NCBI RefSeq assembly: GCF_000003815.2 | Contig: NC_049991.1 | Coordinates: forward strand, 22,125,408-22,154,637 | Length of the DNA stretch: 29,230 bases | From: Branchiostoma floridae | Lineage: Eukaryota > Chordata > Leptocardii > Amphioxiformes > Branchiostomatidae | Reading direction: 5' to 3' | Shown here: positions 27,701-29,230 of the stretch, in pieces | Numbering within the stretch: the first letter of the stretch is position 1 | Layout of the letters: each line of letters starts with the position of its first letter | The notes under the pieces: model-generated | Database searches by the model: none | What the model was told of the DNA's origin: nothing | What the model saw: the letters and a program-made list of their open reading frames with translations, nothing else | Made by a program: the position numbers and the translations under genes

Positions 27701-28908
27701 TGAGTTTTGATTGACAGGCGGCGTGGCTCATGAAGTCGAGGTGTGTTACCTGTGTGTACAGGTGTGTACAGGTGTGTGTACAGGTGTGTGTAATGTGACC
27801 CACCTTCCACCAGGAGGTGTACAGCGCCATCTTGCCCTTCCAGACGAGGTTGAGTTTTGATTGACAGGCAGCGTGGCTCATGAAGTCCAGGTGTGTTACC
27901 TGTGTGTACATGTGTGTGTACAGGTGTGCACAGGTGTGTAATGAGACCCACCTTCCACCATGACGTGTAGAGCGCCATCTTGCCCTTCCAGACGAGGTTG
28001 AGTTTTGATTGACAGGCGGCGTGGCTCATGAAGTCGAGGTGTGTTACCTGTGTGTTACCTGTGTGTTACCTGTGTGTACAGGTGTGTGTAATATGACCCA
28101 CCTTCCACCATGACGTGTAGAGCGCCATCTTGCCCTTCCACACCAGGTTGAGTTTTGATTGACAGGCGGCATGGCTCATGAAGTCGAGGTGTCGGCTGGA
28201 CGAGGCGATCGCCATGCAGGTCGTGTCGCCCCAGTTCTCCTGGCGACGGATCAGCAGGTCATGTGACTTCTTCTTGTCCAATCCGTAGCACTCGTTGATG
28301 ACCCCGCGGGCAAGTTGCTCAAATTCACTGAAAAGAGAAGTAAATTTAAAGAAACTTCAAATCACGCAGAAAAAAAGGTCATATGTTAATGAGGTTGTGC
28401 CCAACATGGTTGTTCAACAGTTCAGACTATATTTATATGTATTTGCATATCAATGAGGTGAGGACCTACTCGGCATAGTTGCTGAGATCCAGACTGTGCA
28501 TATATTTGCATATTAATGAGGTGAGGACCTATTCTGCGTGGTTGCTGAGAACCAGACTGAGATCCAGACTGTGCATATATTTGCATATTAATGAGGTGAG
28601 GACCTACTCGGCATGGTTGCTGAGATCCAGACTGTGCATATATTTGCATATTAATGAGGTGAGGACCTACTCTGCGTGGTTGCTGAGAACCAGACTGAGA
28701 TCCAGACTGTGCATATATTTGCATATTAATGAGGTGAGGACCTACTCGGCATGGCTGCTGAGATCCAGACTGTGCATATATTTGCATATTAATGAGGTGA
28801 GGACCTACTCGGCATGGTTGCTGAGATCCAGACTGAGATCCAACTCTTCCTCAGAATCCGCGACCTTGGCCAAGGACTTCAGGACCTTGCTGGCCGTCAG
28901 GGCGGAAG
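15707..28908 (-). CDS. TRPM: Gene B: TRPM-family cation channel, C-terminal half (14 exons)
   Basis: Gene model in transcript order: 28809-28908, 28102-28327, 27025-27176, 26074-26185, 25195-25335, 23848-24105, 22823-23012, 21519-21603, 21036-21226, 20393-20525, 19511-19621, 17371-17490, 16765-16973, 15707-15726. All phases agree, giving about 681 codons to a stop. Order: pre-channel TRPM homology (ALTASKVLKSLAK, WGDTTCMAIA), S1, S2, S3-S4 (GPKVIMIQKM), S5, pore PYWQVYGELF, S6 (LLLNLLIAMFS), TRP helix (WRFHRYDLIYEF) and coiled coil (TTSERIQQVLDTLEELIE). This is diagnostic of the TRPM family of tetrameric plasma-membrane cation channels. The filter YGE and the TSERxxxxxxxLEE tail resemble the TRPM1/3/6/7 branch. 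No Nudix or kinase domain is seen. The amino-terminal domains lie off the right edge, so the paralogue cannot be named. Confidence 0.9.
16510..16528. repeat. Poly-G run
   Basis: An uninterrupted G run inside the intron between B14 and B15. Its length may be unreliable because of assembly or sequencing error. Confidence 0.9.
16765..16973 (-). CDS. TRPM: Gene B exon B14: C-terminal coiled coil and tail
   Basis: It encodes 69 codons: SSATASTSGVAVDLQHRMSN, LEDQLGSIKDLLEHLQPKQA and a tail ending EYSSDFP. MSNLEDQLGSIKDLLEHL is a clear coiled coil, as expected for TRPM tetramer assembly. A CAG|GTCGGT donor lets it join the 20-bp terminal exon. If that donor is not used, the frame continues 10 codons to a stop at about 16733. 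Confidence 0.78.
17371..17490 (-). CDS. TRPM: Gene B exon B13: coiled-coil segment
   Basis: It encodes 39 codons: LEKVLDDLEDIKESVQAKEE then LEASYVFPPADVMDSGQRA. The heptad pattern of leucines continues the C-terminal coiled coil. The donor after CAAG is GTCAGG. An earlier GT after GACTCAG is rejected because its phase does not fit B14. Confidence 0.75.
17502..17562. repeat. 21-bp tandem repeat beside exon B13
   Basis: About three copies of GCACAAATATGGTAATTAGC, starting a few bases from the exon B13 acceptor. No exon bases are included in the unit. Confidence 0.9.
17712..18950. repeat. 33-bp minisatellite (with 21- and 39-bp variants), about 1.2 kb
   Basis: Units combine GGGCATACATGTGTAGGGTA with variable numbers of the hexamers GGGTAC and AGGTAC, giving unit lengths of 21, 33 and 39. 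All are multiples of three, so long open frames exist on both strands (plus: CRVRVQVRAYM repeats; minus: MPVPVPVPYTC repeats). It is intronic, between exons B13 and B12. Confidence 0.95.
19288..19500. repeat. About 78-bp tandem repeat, three copies, ending at exon B12 donor
   Basis: Each copy has CCATATATGG (a perfect CArG box) at 19288, 19368 and 19445, then TGATCAACCTT and TTGATTGACAGGCGAGAAAA. The array ends about 6 bp from the GTACC donor of exon B12. Confidence 0.9.
19511..19621 (-). CDS. TRPM: Gene B exon B12: coiled-coil segment
   Basis: It encodes 36 codons: IQQVLDTLEELIEVRSQENR, then ETTLDLTVLDSSLTTS. Joined to B11 it reads TSERIQQVLDTLEELIE, the expected TRPM coiled-coil start. Phase is 1 nt in and 2 nt out. 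The donor is GTACCG, weaker than average. Confidence 0.85.
19848..20049. mobile_element. MITE, 202 bp, with 29-bp inverted ends and 8-9 bp target duplication
   Basis: The left end TAGCCTACTTCACCGGCGTC continues TCTAGGGCC. The right end at 20021-20049 is its inverted copy with one mismatch. CCCTACCAT flanks it directly at 19839-19847 and 20050-20058. It is intronic, between exons B12 and B11, with no coding capacity. Ends and duplication length fit hAT or a related superfamily. Confidence 0.85.
20170..20390. repeat. Copy of exon B11 3' end plus donor, and degenerate CCCTAA repeats
   Basis: 20218-20272 repeats the last 50 or so bases of exon B11 with its donor (ACCTACCTTTCGCTGGTAGT against ACTCACCTCTCGCTGGTGGT). 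The rest is degenerate TAACCC repeats. The copy lies on the downstream side of the exon. Confidence 0.85.
20393..20525 (-). CDS. TRPM: Gene B exon B11: post-TRP helix region
   Basis: It encodes 43 codons with 2 nt at each end: RAFPPDEVSRQQALEKAGAE then NYLLRNLQLQNEHIDTKFQT and TSE. It corresponds to the TRPM stretch leading to TSERxxxxxxxLEE. The donor is GTGAGT. Three upstream partial copies carry its 5' half and one downstream copy carries its 3' half. Confidence 0.88.
20526..20835. repeat. Three copies of exon B11 5' half plus acceptor, with CAAA arrays
   Basis: The unit is about 105 bp: CAAA repeats, then on the minus strand an acceptor followed by RAFPPDEVSRQQALEKAGAE (third copy degenerate). 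The copies stop in the middle of the exon and lie only on its upstream side. Confidence 0.92.
20850..21020. repeat. Copy of exon B10 3' end plus donor, and TTAGGG-like repeats
   Basis: 20905-20965 repeats the last bases of exon B10 with its donor (ACTTACTGAAG, then TATCCAGCGGTTTCCCC) in decayed form. Flanks are TTAGGG-like text such as AGGGTTTAAGGGTTAGGG, in the orientation opposite to the CCCTAA blocks nearby. Confidence 0.8.
21036..21226 (-). CDS. TRPM: Gene B exon B10: TRP domain
   Basis: It encodes 63 codons: FTFQKIQDNSEQVWRFHRYD, LIYEFFDRPWGAPPVIILGH and VYRLIRWVARRC, then KPLDTSDDF. It contains the TRP helix (WxFxRYxLI) and the RPxxPPxIIxxH motif, both diagnostic for TRPM gating regions. 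The donor is a perfect GTAAGT. A degenerate copy of its 3' end sits 80 bp downstream. Confidence 0.95.
21455..21518. repeat. Partial diverged copy of exon B9 text
   Basis: AGTAGCAGCAAGTTTGTCAG and CAGCACATAC resemble B9 coding text (AGTAGCAGCACATTCGTCAG, CAGCATATAC). The copy is short and diverged and lies on the downstream side of the exon. Confidence 0.55.
21519..21603 (-). CDS. TRPM: Gene B exon B9: S6 pore-lining helix
   Basis: It encodes 27 codons with 2 nt at each end: NWLVYVLQGLYMLLTNVLLL and then NLLIAMF. NVLLLNLLIAMF is the highly conserved TRPM S6. The donor is a perfect GTGAGT. Joining with B8 gives TTPSGNWLV and with B10 gives AMFSFTFQKIQ. Confidence 0.95.
21895..22822. repeat. 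Array of about 10 copies of exon B8 3' end plus donor
   Basis: Units of about 80-105 bp: TTTG repeats, GTTAGTACTGACC (donor GTCAGTAC on the minus strand) and about 60 bases of exon text. These encode versions of QVYGELFVDEVEGTTPS. Most copies keep the GTCAGT donor. Divergence rises toward the left. Confidence 0.92.
22823..23012 (-). CDS. TRPM: Gene B exon B8: S5 and pore loop with selectivity filter
   Basis: It encodes 63 codons plus 1 nt: LVDLVFFLVILLVFIFAYGV (S5), MRHTLIHPNSQTEWSLLLNV and SLIPYWQVYGELFVDEVEGT. PYWQVYGEL is the filter and is close to the YWMIYGEV type of TRPM1/3/6/7. The glutamate is where divalent-permeable TRPM channels carry acid, while TRPM2/4/5/8 have FGQ. The donor is GTCAGT. 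The exon is bracketed by arrays copied from both of its own edges. Confidence 0.95.
23013..23680. repeat. Array of five copies of exon B8 5' end plus acceptor, with CCCTAA repeats
   Basis: The unit is about 117 bp: on the minus strand an AG acceptor followed by TTGGTGGACCTGGTGTTTTT (LVDLVFFLVILLV, start of S5). Blocks of TAACCC separate the copies. All lie on the upstream side of exon B8. Confidence 0.93.
23848..24105 (-). CDS. TRPM: Gene B exon B7: S3 and S4 voltage-sensor-like segments
   Basis: It encodes 86 codons, phase 0 at both ends. It includes WFSDFWNMMDCGLLLMFLLS (S3), FEVVRVMYCITLGFSFVRLP (S4) and FMVHKDIGPKVIMIQKM. TRPM proteins share WNxxD, RVxYxxxxxxxxxRLxxxFxVxKxxGPxxxMIxKM here. 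The donor is GTGAGC. Copies of its first 50 or so bases form an array on the acceptor side. Confidence 0.95.
24107..24900. repeat. Array of copies of exon B7 5' end plus acceptor
   Basis: Five clear copies of about 97-100 bp and two decayed ones. On the minus strand they read acceptor, ATCTTTGCGGAACATCCTCA (IFAEHPQSLWHKLEIWFS) and then unrelated intron text. They lie only on the upstream side of exon B7. Confidence 0.93.
24922..25194. repeat. Copies of exon B6 3' end plus donor
   Basis: Two long and one short copy of the last 60 or so bases of exon B6 (WLTIAWLASLLVEEGRQ and its GTGAGA donor), with decay in the leftmost. They lie only downstream of the exon. Confidence 0.88.
25195..25335 (-). 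CDS. TRPM: Gene B exon B6: S1-S2 of the channel
   Basis: It encodes 47 codons, phase 0 at both ends: AFYVAFLVIFSLFILTDLYP then LEEKPIGILEWLTIAWLASL and LVEEGRQ. It holds a membrane segment followed by the TRPM-type pattern ExxLxxWxxxxxxEExRQ. The donor is GTGAGA. Partial copies of its two ends lie on the matching sides. Confidence 0.92.
25337..25445. repeat. Two copies of exon B6 5' end plus acceptor
   Basis: ACCAGGAATGCCAAGTAGAA and CACCTGAAGACA repeat the first bases of exon B6 and its acceptor. They lie only upstream of the exon. Confidence 0.88.
25475..26073. repeat. 50-bp array: 12 extra copies of exon B5 3' end plus donor
   Basis: Each 50-bp unit is 45 coding bases of exon B5 (YNFHVAPVTKFMYTA) plus GTAAG; the next unit supplies the T of GTAAGT. 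Unit starts on the plus strand are near 25475, 25525, 25566, 25621, 25671, 25721, 25771, 25821, 25871, 25912, 25967, 26017 and 26067. A 41+55 bp variant pair occurs twice, 346 bp apart, showing a higher-order repeat. Confidence 0.95.
26074..26185 (-). CDS. TRPM: Gene B exon B5: start of channel S1 region
   Basis: It encodes 37 codons: AKRLLSVSWQLGSKGIGPLQ and then AIYNFHVAPVTKFMYTA. YNFHVAPVTKFMYTA matches the TRPM signature YxFYxAPxxKFxxxT just before S1. The exon-proximal GTAAGT donor at 26068-26073 is the only one that keeps the frame into B6. The same donor recurs 12 more times in the array to its left. Confidence 0.9.
26186..27024. other. Intron between B5 and B4, nothing recognised
   Basis: No repeat array, exon or element could be supported over most of this stretch. 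Short open frames on both strands have no recognisable product. Confidence 0.6.
27025..27176 (-). CDS. TRPM: Gene B exon B4: hydrophobic segment and pre-S1 linker
   Basis: It encodes 50 codons plus 2 nt: LILSTFLPFMIFTIKFVDQE, then a serine/proline-rich linker SSPSPAVSPRKTPRFKPQRY. The hydrophobic stretch occupies the place of the TRPM segment ILxxLLPPxIxxLEF before S1. A GTGAGA donor after CACAG gives the 2-nt phase needed by B5. Confidence 0.85.
27178..27330. repeat. Two copies of exon B4 5' end plus acceptor
   Basis: GAAGGCAGGAGCGTCGAGGA and AGGGCAGGAATGTGGAGAAG repeat the start of exon B4 (ILSTFLPF) with its acceptor region and AACAAAC-rich text. They lie only on the upstream side of the exon. 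Confidence 0.8.
27340..28101. repeat. Array of 4-5 copies of exon B3 3' end plus donor with GT-rich text
   Basis: The unit is about 150 bp: GTGTGTACAGG repeats, the GTGGGTCA donor and about 85 bases of exon B3 (SHAACQSKLNLVWKGKMALY, TSWWK). The leftmost copy is partial. All lie downstream of the exon. Confidence 0.93.
28102..28327 (-). CDS. TRPM: Gene B exon B3: TRPM homology region
   Basis: It encodes 75 codons: EFEQLARGVINECYGLDKKK, SHDLLIRRQENWGDTTCMAI, RHLDFMSHAACQSKLNLVWK and then GKMALYTSWWK. This is the conserved TRPM block with ExAxxLLxxxxxxWxxTTCxxLA and FxxHxxxQxxLxxxWxG. The donor is GTGGGT. Four or five partial copies of its 3' end follow in the intron. Confidence 0.92.
28389..28808. 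repeat. Array of 5-6 copies of exon B2 3' end plus donor
   Basis: Units alternate between about 60 and 80 bp. On the minus strand they read CTGGATCTCAGCAACCATGC, GAGTAGGT and then CCTCATTAATATGCAAATAT. Each copy keeps the GTAGGT donor and an octamer-like ATTTGCAT on the plus strand. Confidence 0.92.
28809..28908 (-). CDS. TRPM: Gene B exon B2: TRPM homology region before S1
   Basis: It encodes 32 codons including SALTASKVLKSLAKVADSEE and ELDLSLDLSNHA, with 2 nt at each end. It matches the TRPM pattern AxxAxKxLKxLA followed by an acidic stretch. The donor is GTAGGT, and its downstream intron is a tandem array of copies of its 3' end. Confidence 0.85.
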
Positions 28909-29083
28909 CTGTGATAATGTGAAAACAAAGAAGCACAGTTATAGTCAACAGCACGGTACATATATGGCATTACAAGCACCAAGTTATGGGAAGGATTTGT
29001 GAAATGAGTGACAATGTCTAAGTCATGTGGTAATATCTTAAGTGTGTTCGATGCTGCCATGTTGATATGGTGATATAACTTAC

Positions 29084-29168
29084 ACCTGAAGCCACTTTCA
29101 CTAGAGGCTGTGGCCAATGAGCGACCAAGAATGCGACAGATCTCCCAATGAGCTCGACACACAAAGAA
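29084..29168 (-). CDS. TRPM: Gene B possible exon B1 (tentative)
   Basis: A candidate of 85 nt between a CTGCAG acceptor and a perfect GTAAGT donor. It reads FFVCRAHWEICRILGRSLAT then ASSESGFR. Its 1-nt end phase fits the 2-nt start of exon B2. In TRPM proteins this place usually holds a segment of the type LFVWAxxxxRxEMAxxFW, which this only weakly resembles. It may be a diverged real exon or a chance reading. Confidence 0.35.
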
Positions 29169-29230
29169 CTGCAGTTTCAACTTTCGTTCTTTTTGTAATG
29201 TCTTCTACTAAACTTTTGATGACATTCTCA

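Overview
This is animal (eukaryotic) genomic DNA, not bacterial. The window carries two intron-rich genes, both on the minus strand and head to tail. Exons were placed by matching GT/AG splice sites, codon phase across every junction, and protein resemblance. Small exons, about 0.2-1 kb introns, very many minisatellites, short inverted-repeat elements and TTAGGG-like interstitial repeats suggest an invertebrate deuterostome. Amphioxus (Branchiostoma) is my best guess; this is inference, not a database match. Right part, 15707-29168: the C-terminal half of a TRPM-family cation channel. About 14 consecutive exons (B2-B15, about 680 codons, all phases compatible) encode the region before the channel, segments S1-S6, the pore loop (PYWQVYGELF), the TRP domain (WRFHRYDLIYEF) and a C-terminal coiled-coil tail. 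The filter resembles the TRPM1/3/6/7 type. No Nudix or alpha-kinase domain is visible. The N-terminal half lies beyond the right edge. Left part, 266-11532: the N-terminal part of a secreted protein resembling the mesothelin/stereocilin/otoancorin superfamily. Thirteen exons (A1-A13, about 584 codons, all phases compatible) start with a signal peptide split by a 5 kb first intron. A furin-like RVKR site, a proline-rich linker and helical repeat segments follow. The gene runs off the left edge. The roughly 4.2 kb between the genes shows only mobile-element debris and no convincing gene. Intron 1 of gene A holds small transposon-like elements and a compact promoter-like cluster of sites (X-box, CRE, CCAAT, NRF-1). 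The most striking feature is a rule that holds across the TRPM gene and recurs in gene A. Many exons are flanked by tandem arrays whose unit is a copy of that exon's own edge plus its splice site. Copies of the exon 3' end (donor) lie only downstream and copies of the 5' end (acceptor) only upstream, with a single complete exon between them. The pore exon B8 and exon B11 are bracketed on both sides. Exon B5 is followed by 12 extra copies of a 50-bp unit made of 45 coding bases plus GTAAG. I recall reports of minisatellites at exon/intron junctions in amphioxus, so the class may be known, but the extent and regularity here deserve a check.
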